Positions 10,861 through 21,500 are shown, counted from the stretch's first letter. The stretch: 64,000 bases of DNA from Cunninghamia lanceolata (GCA_027924645.1 BSBN01000213.1:32180501-32244500), one strand, 5' to 3'. Notes: generated by a model from the sequence alone, not told the origin. Numbers and translations are program-made.

Positions 10861-12036
10861 CTCATTTGGCAAGAGACCTCTTCTTGTGAGTACCTTGTTG
10901 CTTCTGGTTTCAAAGTGTTGCTTCAGGCCTAGGATGATCCTCCCTTTTGGGCCAATCTTTGGGATTCAAAGTTGATTCCCAAGATTAACATCTTCTTTTG
11001 GATTCTTGTTTAGAATAAGGTGCTAACTACTGATAATCTTTGCAAAAGAGGCTTCTTGAAATTCCTAACAGATGCCCCTTATGCCTTAAGGATTTTGAAG
11101 ATTCTTTCCATCTGCATCTTAGTTACCCTTTCTCTTTGGAGGTGTGGGGAAAGATTTTATCGTTGTTGAACCTTAGCCAAATTTTTCCTAACTCTTTCAG
11201 GGATCTGTTAACTCAATGGAAGTGCCATGTTTTCAATCTGTCCCTTTCCTTTCTATGGTCTTTAGTGATCCCTCATATTGTTTGGAACCTCTGGAAGGAG
11301 AGAAATAATAGAATTTTCAAGGTTAGTGTGGATTCTAAAGGCTTGTATTACAAGGTGGTGAGATGTATCAAGGAAAATTTTTCTTTGCAGATTGAAGAAC
11401 AACTCTCCCAAGGGACCAAGTTAGGGGTCTCTTCTATGGAGATGGAAATATCTAAGAACTGGAACCTCCCTTGTGATATCGCTATCTCATTTTAAAAAAA
11501 TGAACCATCCTAGAGGTGATGTTGTGTGGAAACTTCCTCCTAGGGGATGCATCAAAATTAATTTTGATGGGGCATCTAAGGGGAATCCTGGTGTTTCTGG
11601 AAGTGGGGGAGTGGTGAGAGATCATTTTGGTAGGTTTTTGTTAGATGTGGCACTCCCTCTAGGTACCCAGACAAACCATTATGCTGAAGTTGCAATGACC
11701 TACCATGCTATTAAATTAGCTCATTCTAGGGGCTTTAAGAAGGTTTGGATTGAAGGTGACTCCAACAACATTATTAATTGCTTAAAGAAATCTCAAAGTC
11801 CTAGTTGCACTATTGCTACCTTCATATAAGAAGCTCTCAAGATTATGGAAACCTTTGAAGATACTATTATAACCCATATATTCTGTGAAGGGAATAAAGT
11901 GGCTGATGTGTTTGCCAATGTTGGGGTTAGGTCCTAGACTATGCTTACGTGGGATGTTGTGGATATGATTCCAATTGAAGCTCAAACTTTGATTAAATAT
12001 GAGTGCCTAGGTGGAATCAGGTTCGAAGGAGATTAA
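10861..12036 (+). pseudogene. LINE ORF2: zf-RVT and RNase H domains
   Basis: The zf-RVT region spans about 10940-11340: KINIFFWILV, NLCKRGF, then a one-base shift near 11055 to NRCPLCLKDFEDSFHLHLS and PHIVWNLWKERNNRIF. RNase H follows in frame 1 from about 11530: INFDGASKGNPGVSGSGGVV (first Asp present), HYAEVAMTYHAI (Glu present), IEGDSNNIINCL (Asp present) and HIFCEGNKVADVFAN (last Asp present). The catalytic set is complete although the frame is broken at 11827 and 11935. The frame ends at TAA 12034-12036. A C-terminal RNase H of this type is known in plant L1 LINEs. Confidence 0.88.
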
Positions 12037-12119
12037 TGTTTCTATGATGGATATTAATCAAAAGAATGTTAGGATAATCATGAAGGGTTAGGTCACATAG
12101 ATTATGGGTATTGTTAATG

Positions 12120-13954
12120 GCCCCTTCAAGCTGAGAAACCTTCATTTTTTGGTTTGTCATCTGGTGGATTTGGGATCTGAAAGCAAAATTGGGTGGGGAT
12201 ATGAATAGGGTGGAGCCCTCATCCTATGAGGGGGTCCGCAATAACAATAGAGTTTAGAGAATTATGTAGGAGGGGGGCTTGACTCTGTATATGGAGATTC
12301 TACATGGTGCTAACCCCATGGATACGACGATGTTTGCCAAGAATTGGAAGAACCAAAAGGTGGTCACTTTTGGGTGGGAGCTTACCATTATAGAGGACCT
12401 CATTGCCAAGATTATTGTTCTTTCAGTCAGTGGCAAGAAGTTTTTTAGGGAGAGAAAGATCAGTAAGGAGGCCTTGGCTCATTTCTTCAAAGGAAATGAA
12501 TAGAGAAAACTGGTTAAGCTGTAATCGGGGGGCTACAACTGGATGTCTATCAAGCCAATTTGGGCCGAGGTGGTGGAGATTATTATGAGATATATTACCC
12601 TCGATGGTAAGTTTATTGTTGTTTATGGTTATCATTTTAATATGCTTAATCATTTTGGCCATAAAATGTTGGTTTCCTTCCCTTTCTATATTTTGGCTTC
12701 TATGGAATTTTCAATTAAGGAGAAAGGTAGAAACCCAAAGTTGTCGGTCCTCCATGAAGGATTAATCCTTCTCATTATGGAATACATGAAAGATAACACT
12801 CCCAAGTTAGGGTTGAAGAGTAAATCCTCTTCGAAGAAGAATGTGTTTTTGGTCTCCAGTGACTCGGAGGCATAGTCGAAGGATGAGGAGTGGGTGGAAG
12901 AAGATGACCTGGAGGGATGTGTTGAGATGTCAGGGGATGAAAAGAAGAGACTGAATACGAGGGATGTTCAAATCTCTTGATTTGAGGGTTCCCAGATGGG
13001 TGAGGATTTAGAACCAGAGGGCAGGAAGGGGAGAATGGGAATCCATAAAAGGAAACCCTCTGACAAAGCTAAAAGCCCCGTGTCTGTGAAGAAGGCTAAG
13101 AAGAAACATGTGGGGAAAGCTTCTAACCCAGTTGTGGAATAGGGGATGGACCTTGGTAATAGGGTGCCGATGACTGAGCATGGTAATGTTGATAATGGTA
13201 AAGGCCTGCCTATTGAGGAGCCGAACATTGGCATTCCTTTCCCAAAGATCCTTGATCCCACCTAGAATCTTCCAGAAAACTTTAAGGTGATGGTGGCGAG
13301 GGCTAGTAATAGGGATGACCTTGCTATTGTCCTTGGAATGGTGAGAGAAGTGGTTAACAGTCAAAACAAGATGACAAAGTGGTTTTTTGTGGAAATCAAT
13401 CGTATCAACATCAAGTTGAGGGTTCTGCAGGATAATTTGGACTAGGGGGGAATGCCACTGTGGAGTAGGACAAAGAGATTTTCTAGGGCTGGAATGTGAT
13501 TCCTAAAATGGAGGAGATGGAACTTGAGCTTCATAGGATGAAAGAGGAGTATGGTAAAATGATTGAGAATTTGGAGGGGAAGTTGAGTGGTATCAATGAG
13601 AACCCAGAGAAGGTTGTGAAAATTAGCCAGCTCACTATTCAGAATTGTCTACAGGGGTTGCACCTCCTCACTAAAAAATTGAAGGAGCTTAAAAAAGATT
13701 AGGTGAGGGATCTTACTATGGAGGATAGTCCGGTGCTAGAGGTTGTTACGAATGCTGACAAGAATGCTAGTAACACAGAAAATGGTAAAAAAGTTGTGCA
13801 GGAAGACAAAGGTGGCCCGTCGACTTGCACTAGGGGCAGCAAGAAGAAGCAGTTTGAAGATGAAAAGAAGGCGCTGGTTAACTTTGCCAAGATGCATGAA
13901 ACATTTTATGAACAAGAACTTGAACTAGCTGATACACTGAAGAAGTTACAATAA
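12120..13954 (+). pseudogene. LINE third ORF, unknown protein with basic centre and coiled coil
   Basis: A coding-like phase (frame 3) runs from about 12120 to 13440, then frame 2 to TAA at 13952-13954. I do not recognise the protein with confidence. N-terminal block: FAKNWKNQKVVTFGWELTII and KKFFRERKISKEALAHFF (12330-12500). Then comes a hydrophobic block with YGYHFNMLNHFGHKML and PFYILASMEFSIKE (12620-12722). A Ser/Asp/Lys-rich, lysine-heavy centre follows (12815-13130), then a helical C-terminus with MEEMELELHRMKEEYGKM (13505 on) and FAKMHETFYEQELELA near the end. The layout loosely recalls plant transposon-associated proteins of the Transposase_32 / mobile-domain type; this is a weak impression. 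It lies inside the LINE boundaries, downstream of RNase H. Confidence 0.55.
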
Positions 13955-14096
13955 TTTGTGTGGCTTTTTGTTTTACTTCCTTTTTCTATGTTTTTTTCTA
14001 GTTTTTTGGTTGTTAGTTGGCTTTCTGTTCTTGGATTGCTTCTTGTTGTAAAGGGTTTTGGGGCCCCTTCAAAACCTATTTTACCCAGTAATCAAA
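13955..14096 (+). other. LINE 3' terminal region
   Basis: T-rich sequence followed by GGGTTTTGGGGCCCCTTC near 14053 and a short A-run (CAAAAA) directly before the right target duplication. A GGGGCC block followed by A-rich ends is commonly seen at plant L1 3' termini, which agrees with the boundary set by the duplication. Confidence 0.75.
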
Positions 14097-14113
14097 AACA
14101 TTTTCCAATACTC
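14097..14113. repeat. LINE target-site duplication, right copy
   Basis: Exact copy of 382-398; marks the 3' end of the LINE. Confidence 0.9.
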
Positions 14114-14449
14114 TCAATCTGCTCCGTGCACTTTGGATGGTTTCTCACCTTGTTGTTACACTCGGTTCTGAGATACCTGTAGTATAAGCCCAACGGCTAT
14201 ACTTGGATCTGAACCCGTAAGTGTAGCCTTGGTCCTTGATGATTTATGCATAGATTTCATGATGTGATTTGGTTATTATCTTAGAGTAAGATTTTCTAAC
14301 CAAAGTTTATCTCTTATTGATTATCTTAGCAAATTTTATGAATATGTTTGTGGGAACATTCGGTGACCATGGCACATGTCACCTCTGGGGGACATGGGCT
14401 TTGCGAGAGCTCTTATTCCATTGCATGTTTTCACTCTACCTTAATGTGC

Positions 14450-14493
14450 TTGATACCAGCAAGTGGTATCAACCACCTTAAGGTGGGGGCATA
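14450..14493 (+). promoter_or_regulatory. Hairpin plus internal polypurine-like tract
   Basis: TTGATACC (14450-14457) pairs with GGTATCAA (14465-14472). It is followed at once by the palindrome CCACCTTAAGGTGG (14473-14486), whose right half opens the purine tract AAGGTGGGGGCATA. The 16 bases TTAAGGTGGGGGCATA recur on the minus strand near 38390-38405. Confidence 0.5.
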
Positions 14494-14548
14494 TATAATG
14501 ATATATGTCTGCTTGATTATCTTTTGACATTGACAAAGCATGTTTTTG

Positions 14549-14740
14549 CCCTCTCCGTGAGGAGGGATGTTATATCTCTGGTGTGAGTACACATCCTTTT
14601 TAAAAGCAAACTACCCTCTCTGTGAGGAGGGATGTTGTATCTCTGGAGTGAGTACACATCCTCTTTAAACAAATTGCCCTCTCTGTGAGGAGGGATGTTG
14701 TATCTCTTGAGCTAGTGCGCATCCTTTTATACAAATTCCT
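14549..14740 (+). repeat. Tandem repeat, 3 copies of about 64 bp
   Basis: Copies start at about 14549, 14614 and 14677, each with CCCTCTCYGTGAGGAGGGAT and GAGTACACATCCT-like text. Each unit also holds the small palindrome CCCTC..GAGGG. Confidence 0.8.
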
Positions 14741-14977
14741 CATTGCAAGGTGGGGCTGGATCTTGAGTCATCCACTCTTAAGCATGTCTTTGGCAGTTGT
14801 AGTAGTGTAGCTCAACTGTCAAGTGTGTTTGGCATGTTTTAGATGGTGGGACTTAGCAATAAGCTCCTTCCATTGCTCGTGTTTGCTGTGTATAAGAGAT
14901 ATATTGTGTCTATGGCATACTATACAACACTCATATTCTGTGTGTCTTCCTTATGTGTTTGTTGTGTCTTCCACTGA

Positions 14978-15150
14978 GTGTGGTCTAAAGGTGCATAGCA
15001 ATGAGCTCCCTCCACATTCGGGTATTTGTTTGGCATGTCTTCCCCCTGGTGTGGTCTAAAGGCGCATAGCAATGAGCTCCCTCCACACTTTAGGTTTTGT
15101 TTTACATGTTTGTGGAAGTCTAAAGGTGTGTAGTGATTCAAGCTCCCTCC
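14978..15150 (+). repeat. Tandem repeat, 3 degenerate copies of 62-72 bp
   Basis: Units marked by GTCTAAAGGYGYRTAG followed by GAGCTCCCTCCAC-like text at about 14978, 15049 and 15113. Copies vary in spacing and the last is the most diverged. Confidence 0.7.
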
Positions 15151-15413
15151 ACCCCCTAGTTTAGGATTTATTTTAGTTGTTAAATCAATGTATTCTTTGT
15201 GTATTGTGTGACTGCTCTCATGTCTTCTTCATGTATTGTGTGCTTCATTGTATTCTTTGTGTTTTGCATGCTTCTTACTATATTCATTGTGTCTTGAGTT
15301 TCTTCCATGTGTTTTCTAGTGATTACCTAAGATTGTGGGCTATAAATAGTCCTCCAACCTTTGGGTATGCCTTGGTTCTATGTGCCTAGTGAGTTTGATG
15401 TGTTTTTGACCGT

Positions 15414-15468
15414 ACTTTAATGCATGTATGGATCGCAAGATCATACATACATTAAAGTGGGGGCTAAA
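15414..15468 (+). promoter_or_regulatory. Long hairpin running into a polypurine tract
   Basis: The left arm 15414-15434 (ACTTTAATGCATGTATGGATC) pairs with the right arm 15439-15458, with one mismatch, one bulge and a 4-base loop. The last bases of the right arm (AAAGT) are the first of the polypurine tract AAAGTGGGGGCTAAA (15454-15468). The next bases TGTTATGG look like an LTR start. The tract primes plus-strand synthesis in LTR elements. Confidence 0.65.
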
Positions 15469-16745
15469 TGTTATGGAGTAAAAAGTAACCATGTGCCTTT
15501 TTACCTCCTAGTTTAGCTCCTAGGTCCTCATGTTTAATTACATTATGCATGCTTAATACTTATCCCAGAGCAATTTCCCCCAAGACCCATGTCAAATGGG
15601 GCCTAGGGGTTAATCATAAGTCTTAATCAAGACCAAAATATGGCCTTAGGACTTGGGTGCCCACGCCCAAGTCTAGCCTATTTTGTCGGGTTTAAAATTT
15701 TAGTGTGTTGGCTTGGGCCCTCTCAAAAGGTTTCCCTTTGTCGGCTTATATAATTTGAATTACCAAAGTTAGCAGGAATGCATATATAAACATGCTTAGG
15801 ACTTCATTTTACACCTAGATGGATAATGCAAACTTGTGATATTGAGCTAAGGATTTTCAAGGCATTCATCGTGTTTGTTTGTTGCATATTTGACTTCATC
15901 AATCCATCTCCTCATGATTTGAAGGATCTTCATCTTCGTGAGGTCTTGACCTCTAAGATGACATCTATTTGTGTTTTCAATCAATCTATTTCATCATTGC
16001 TTTAGCCTCTGCCCTCCCTTGGGCACACACTCTATGTAACAACAGTGTTAGAAGACTTGAATGTCATTTCAGGGCTTGACCAAGGCAAGCTACTAAACAC
16101 CACAACCCCCAACCTGCTCTTTTGTGATTGTAGGTTACAGGTGTGGGATTGGGCAAAGTGTAGACACAGAGAAGCAACTTGAAGCATAAAGATTTGGGAT
16201 CTGGAGAAAACTTGTTGTAATTCCACTCTACTAGACTGGGGCACCTGACCTCTCATTCGCCCGAATGGATTCATCCTGAAAGCAAGAGTTGAACATCATC
16301 CAACACTGCTCATTGTTCTGAAATTGCAGAAAAGTACCCTCTCAGACTAGGGTGCCTGCCCCCTTGTCCACAAAGTCTTCAACTCCAGAAATCAAACTTC
16401 TGGTAAGTTTCTGATCCTTCTTGAGTGTCTTCCTGTCTGGTGATCTATAAAAGTTTGTTCGTTTGTACCTGATTTCATTACAATTAAGGTTTGAGGCTTA
16501 TTGAATCTAGGGTTTGACAAATCTTTCAATCTAATCAATCTTTCCGTGTTTCTAAGTACATCAACCTATAGCTGAGTCCTCTCCATCTATAGTGACTTGG
16601 ATCAGTTGTTTTCCTTCAATGTAAGTGTGAAAGGAGGGTTTGATTTGATAGACTATTCATTATCTTCCATCTTCTCGCATCTTTTCATCCTTTACAAAGG
16701 GTAAAATCAAATGGAGGGAAAATATTCTCATTTCTTAGCTAAGGA
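15469..16745 (+). repeat. LTR-like sequence after the polypurine tract, right end not determined
   Basis: Starts TGTTATGGAG immediately after a polypurine tract. A possible TATA box CTATAAAAG lies near 16445 and TATATAAAC near 15784. No second copy is in the window, so it is either a 3' LTR or a solo LTR and its end is a guess. No protein is recognisable; the minus-strand open frame at 16032-16274 has no support. Confidence 0.5.
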
Positions 16746-17047
16746 CTAGCTCCCATAGGCTTAAATGCTAGACAAGCACATGGACATCTAAAGAAAAGTG
16801 GGAAGAGAGGGTTTGTATTTTTTGTACCATGGGGGAAATAGAAACAAATACACATTTCATCGTTAAATGTTCAATGTACAGAAACATTTGAACCAACTAT
16901 TAGGAAACATTAAGAGTTAGGTTCATCGTAGAGTTCCTTAAGGAAAACAAATTAAAAGGGTTGAGAGAGTTGCTAACTCAATTCAACAAGAGAAAGAGTA
17001 GCACTTTCAAAAGATGCCACTTATCCTACAAATCTTTAAGTAATTGA
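16746..17047 (+). pseudogene. C-terminal fragment of a retroelement reverse transcriptase (zinc-ribbon region)
   Basis: In one phase (frame 2) the text SSHRLKC, WTSKEKWEERVCIFCTMGEI, THFIVKCSMYRNI and LRELLTQFNKRK can be read to TGA at 17045-17047. The Cys-x2-Cys with a downstream His and Cys and the leading SHRL-C motif match the usual C-terminal region of some non-LTR or related RT proteins. Three TAG or TGA stops interrupt it, and no RT core is present upstream. Family assignment is from memory of the motif, not a search. Confidence 0.45.
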
Positions 17048-17154
17048 CCCAACCAATATAATTTGTAGTCCCATAAACTATTTAACCTTGTAAATGTAAT
17101 TAAAATCATGTCTTTTTATAACAATTATATTACACATTCATGATATGTTATAAA

Positions 17155-17447
17155 TGTTCATCTCTCACTCACAATTTTGAAAAAAAAGAAAAGAAGTTAA
17201 AAAGTTACAATTAAAAAATGTTGATCTCTCTAAAGTATGATAAGATTGACTTAGGGTGGTCATATATGTAGATGTTGTCTTCTTTCATATGTTATATTAT
17301 GTTCATCTCTCACTTACAATTTTGAAAAAAAAAGAAGAAATTAAAAAGTTACAATTAAAAAATGTTGATCTATCTAAAGTATGATAGGATTAACTTAGGG
17401 TGGTCATATTAAATGTACACGTTGTCTTCTTTCATCTATTATATTGT
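17155..17447 (+). repeat. Tandem duplication, two copies of about 145 bp
   Basis: TGTTCATCTCTCACT starts at 17155 and at 17300. Both copies continue through CACAATTTTGAAAAAA-type text, GTTACAATTAAAAAATGTTG and TTAGGGTGGTCATAT to the GTTGTCTTCTTTCAT end, with only scattered differences. Confidence 0.85.
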
Positions 17448-17521
17448 TGTGTGTTAGTGGCACTCAAATTACAAATATATTATATTGTTGTATGTTAGTG
17501 GCACTCAAATTACAAATATTT
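17440..17521 (+). repeat. Tandem duplication, two copies of 41 bp
   Basis: TATATTGTTGTRTGTTAGTG followed by GCACTCAAATTACAAATAT occurs at 17440 and 17481, nearly identical. It begins where the 145-bp duplication ends. Confidence 0.85.
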
Positions 17522-17558
17522 TAGATTTGACTAGATGCCACTAAACACATTTCACATG

Positions 17559-17596
17559 TTTAATTTCCATTGTCTTTTTGTACAATGGAAATTAAA
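17559..17596. repeat. Perfect 15-bp inverted repeat (hairpin)
   Basis: TTTAATTTCCATTGT (17559-17573) and ACAATGGAAATTAAA (17582-17596) are exact reverse complements with an 8-base spacer. Weak complementarity continues outward. It may be the core of a foldback element. Confidence 0.7.
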
Positions 17597-19720
17597 TGAA
17601 ATATGTAATTAATTAGTCAATTCGAATTGTTGTTACCTTGCATGTCGTTTCTTTTTTCAAATTTTTAGATTGTATTAAACATTATAAAACAGAGAATGCA
17701 CGGAAAACAGAATTAGCAGAGAAGGGCGGATAAGTTGTTACAGCAGACAGCCGTTGACAGAATGCACTCTACAACAGTTCAGAGGAAAGTTCTTATAAAT
17801 TAATAATACTGCTGTATTTAATTAGCAAAACTACAATAAACAACCTATTATATAGCAGTAAATGAACATTCATAATGTCAGTGTTTGTAAGACTCCATTG
17901 GTGGGTTGGTGGAGTATACATTTTATATGGAAATGGACTACCAATGAAATTGGTTTTTTTTCATGTGTTTGAAGATACTGTATCTGGTGTAATCAGCTTT
18001 AAGTCGATATAAAAATGTGCAAGCAATTAAACTGTAGGCTCATAATAGATATTTATAATTATGATACAGTGAAATAGATTCTCTTTCAACGTTGTGTACG
18101 AATAGCACATAAAAAGAGTGATTGCCAATGGTGGAAATGAGTGATTGTGGTTTCTTTAATGAATAAAGAAGGGCTGATGACACAGATATCGGTGAATGAG
18201 TCATCCATCTCATCCTCATTCATAATCATGGCTCTTTTCACATGGCCTTTTATTTTAAAAATAGTGCAGTTATATGCTTGAATTCTTAGTAGTTAAAAAG
18301 CATAATTTTAAATGAAAAATATATGCATGAAGTTGTACAATTATTGATGGGTAGAATCTTAGATGTAAGATATTTTTATATTTAATTAAGTATATGTAAG
18401 TAATAAACTGCATTTAATTAGAGTTTAGAAAATGATAAATTGAAATGTTATTTTAAAAATTAAATATAAATGAATAGAAAATTTAGCTGTGGGAATATCA
18501 ATGAAGAATAATGTTGATGTTGCAAGGAATTCATTCACTAATATTTAGAAAATAATATTCTCACTGTTTCAAAAGTAGAATAGACTCAAATTTTCTTTTA
18601 AGATAATCAAGTCTCAAGTAGTGCAGATGTGTCCTCTCACATATGATATGATCTAGTACAAAGTGTATGCAAAATCTTGATCACCTTTGTCCTTTGTCTC
18701 TGAACTTGCTTGTAAGGATAACAATATTTAAACTACCTTTAGGGAAGTTATTGGATCATCACTTGTTGGTCTAAGTAGACTATTAAAGTCATTTAAAAAA
18801 AAAATCTCTAACAATTTGAAGATAATGCAAACTAATGAATTGTAGTATTTTATATGTAGATTCAATTTCTATTTTTTTTTAAATATAGAGAATAAGTTTG
18901 AATAAAGTATTTCTTATACCTTCTACTTTTTTAATGAGTAATATTTTTCTGAACACATAACTAAATAAAATATAATATTTTCATAATATTTTTTAAAAGA
19001 GATCATTAACATTGATATTTGGGACATAAATAAAAATAAAAATAAAAAATACCTTTGAACCTTCATTCGAAGGTCCTTTTTAAATTTTTTTTTAATGTTC
19101 CACAATCAAAACCTTTGTTCGAAGGTATGAAGGTGCCTTCAAAAGAAGGTCCTTGAGATGCCATTTTATTTTCTCACTTGTTTCTCTACAGAAATTTATG
19201 TTTTGAAGCTTGGGTTGGAGCATCAAACTGTGTATCTGGGACATGAGATTTTGTAGGATTGTAGCCCTTAGAATAAGCTTTTAAAAAATTATAATTTTGA
19301 ATATATTTAATTTAATTATTATATTTATTTTCTATTTTCTAGTGAACATAGGTTTTCACCAAACATCAAGGTCTCTCTTCCAAAAATAGAAAAATAGAGA
19401 AATTTTTCTAAAAAATATTTGTGCACTACATATTAATGTCCTTGTTTCAACAAAAAAATATAATTTGGATATATACATAAAAAGTTAAAACTATATTTAA
19501 ATTATAATTAATCATATCAAAAATTATTAATATATAATATGTATGTAACAAAAAATTACAAAAAAATCTATGTTGCTTTTAAAAATACTATTTACTATAA
19601 AAAAGGTTATTAAAAATTACATAAAAATTTTCACAAATTATTTTTAAAAATTTCAAAAAAATTATATTTAGAATATACATATGAAATATCAATAATCACT
19701 AGTTGGCATCACTTTCAAAT

Positions 19721-20616
19721 TCTTAATGGTTTAGTTGCTATAGGTGACAAAAAGTGAAATTTTAGTTAAAAATGTTGATTTTAATGTCCCACTTTGGCCA
19801 AAAAGTGGGACACACTATTGTGAGATCACCCTCTAAGATAGAAGCATACTATTTTGATAAATTGTTAAATCAGCATGTGACCCATAAGTGAGACACACCT
19901 TTATGTTTCCACCCTTGAACAAGAATTGAACACCTTCACCTTCAATGTCCAAACCTGCTTGTAAGGACAATAGTATTCAAAAATATCTTTAATAGGTAGA
20001 AGTTGTTGGATCTCTAGGGGAATGCTCTCCTAGATCAACCCCCTTGTTGGACCAACTTTATACATTTGGACAAATATTCAAAGCCAACATTCTTAAGCAT
20101 GTAGACCGACTAGATGTGAATTTTAATTCTAATGTAGATATATTCATTTTAAGCTCCAAATCAAAATGTTCCTACAATGATTTTCTTCTTATTCAACCTT
20201 TCTCTATGAAATTAACTACACATGAATGCCTCTTAAATACTAAGACATAACAATAAGTTGCATAAACATGTAACAAGTTAGTTGATAATGACGAGTGAAA
20301 GGATGGGAGTTAGGAAATTTTAAATTTTAAAGTTTAAAATTTGGGTTAATCTCAAGTGGTTCAAGATCAAACCAGAGCACTGTGAGATTGACCCAAGATG
20401 GGAATACAAATCTTAGAATCAAGAATAGATGTAAATAGAAGTCTAGATTGATAATGAGGAAAACGTATGGGAATAGGTGCAAGCAAGGATAGGGTAATGT
20501 GAAGGATGATCCCACAATAGTGTGTCCCACTTTTTGGCCTAAGTGGGACACCATAATCACTATTTTTAATCAAATTTACACTTTTTGTCACTTAAATAGA
20601 AAGTAAACCATCAAGA
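19721..20616. mobile_element. Non-autonomous DNA element with long terminal inverted repeats
   Basis: The left arm (about 19721-19833) and right arm (about 20504-20616) are reverse complements over roughly 112 bp at about 85% by eye. Shared text includes GTGACAAAAAGTG and GGCCAAAAAGTGGGACACAC. Each arm also contains its own hairpin, GTCCCACTT..GGCC..AAGTGGGAC. No transposase frame is present between the arms; the open frame at 20044-20250 is short and unrecognised. The target duplication is not clear. It is most likely a MITE-like or foldback element; the superfamily is not assigned. Confidence 0.6.
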
Positions 20617-20775
20617 TTTTTTTATAAAGTTAATTTTTTAATTCAAGATTCAAAGAGGCTAGAGGTTAATTACATAGAAATGGTAGAAACAAATACATGC
20701 AAAGAGTATAACATAGTAGAAAACTCAAGTCTTTCTATTAGGATCCTCCTCATACTTAATGTTTGGATTTTTCAT

Positions 20776-21500
20776 GCTTGTATTCAGACATTGATTATTA
20801 AGATACAGTTGGTGTAGCAGAGAGGAAAAATAGATCCCTGAAAGAGATGGCTAGTTGCATGATCCATGCACGCTCCCTTGCACCTAAATATTGGGTGAAA
20901 GATATCAACTATGCTTCTTACATCCAAAATAGAGTATCACATAAGACATTGAAGGGCATCACTCTCTTTGAAGCTTGGTGGTAGGAAACCTATTATGTAG
21001 CTTTTCAGAGTTTTTAGTTCCCCAACATAGGCACACATTCCTTCAAAGAAGCGTAAGGCCTTAGAACCTCAAAGTCAACCCTACATCTTTGTTAGACACA
21101 TTAATGGTGTCAAAGGATATAAACTCTTAGATACTGAGACACATGAGCTCTTAATTGAGTGAAGTGTGCATTTTGAGGAAAGCTCATCCTCTCATCTTCC
21201 TTCCTCCATAACAGATTCAAATGGTAGTGACTCAGATGATTTTCTTCTAGCTAGTTCCTCTACTCATAGAGTTGATCATTAGGTTTCATCCTCCTCTTCA
21301 TAGAGTTTAGATTCTGAAGTTGAGGATTCTCCTCCATTCATCCCCTTACATGCCTCAATGGGAACTCGTTAGACACTTGAGTTTGTAGACACTCTTGTTG
21401 GGGATCCTTTAGATACTCAGAGGACTTAGTCATAACACGAGGATGTTTCACATTCTTTCATTGCCATAGCTTTAGATCTATAGTCCTTTTGTGAAGCATA
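20776..21500 (+). pseudogene. Copia-B integrase C-terminal part and linker
   Basis: The catalytic-Glu region reads GVAERKNRSLKEMASCMIH near 20810, then KYWVKDINYASYIQNRV and LKGITLFEAWW to about 20983; this is the typical copia integrase end. Low-identity linker sequence follows to 21500, where stops are frequent (Ser/Asp-rich text near 21190-21420). The upstream DDE residues are absent. Confidence 0.75.

Larger units (their letters stand above)
399..14096 (+). mobile_element. LINE (L1-type non-LTR retrotransposon) with a third ORF, interrupted by a gypsy element
   Basis: The element is bounded by a perfect 17-bp direct repeat. Without the inserted gypsy element (1230-7616 plus one 5-bp duplication) it is about 7.3 kb. 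Order: ORF1 with DUF4283-like domain and CCHC knuckle; ORF2 with apurinic-type endonuclease, RT, zf-RVT and RNase H; a third coding stretch of unknown function; a T-rich 3' region with a GGGGCCCC block and a short A run. The RNase H after the RT is a known feature of some plant L1 LINEs. All frames are broken by stops, mostly TAG, and several frameshifts, so the copy is dead. Near-complete length and a clear target duplication show it arrived by retrotransposition rather than segmental duplication. Confidence 0.85.
14114..15413 (+). other. 3' UTR of an older + strand LTR element, repeat-rich, no gene
   Basis: No coherent protein. It contains two sets of tandem repeats, two hairpins and a G-rich purine tract, and leads into a polypurine tract and LTR start at 15454-15470. 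The short open frames at 14823-15059 and 15177-15389 fall in the repeat arrays and are not supported as genes. The LINE inserted at the left edge of this unit. Confidence 0.55.
17048..19720. other. AT-rich non-coding DNA with tandem duplications
   Basis: No coding frame above background. It holds the duplications at 17155-17447 and 17440-17521, a hairpin at 17559-17596, and a segment at about 18679-18775 (GAACTTGCTTGTAAGGATA context). That segment resembles 19929-20053 inside the inverted-arm element. A cluster of GAAGGT/ACCTTC motifs lies near 19060-19155. The minus-strand open frame 18923-19105 is low-complexity. Confidence 0.6.

Noticed and set aside
14540..15160. Regular repeats that might suggest a CRISPR array
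   Set aside because: Units are directly adjacent tandem repeats without unique spacers, and the sequence is eukaryotic.
17600..18300. Possible host gene or promoter in the AT-rich region
   Set aside because: No coding phase, splice pattern or protein similarity visible by eye.
20327..20591. Two overlapping minus-strand open frames of 74-77 codons
   Set aside because: They fall in the right inverted arm and flank of the 19.7-20.6 kb element and have no protein features.
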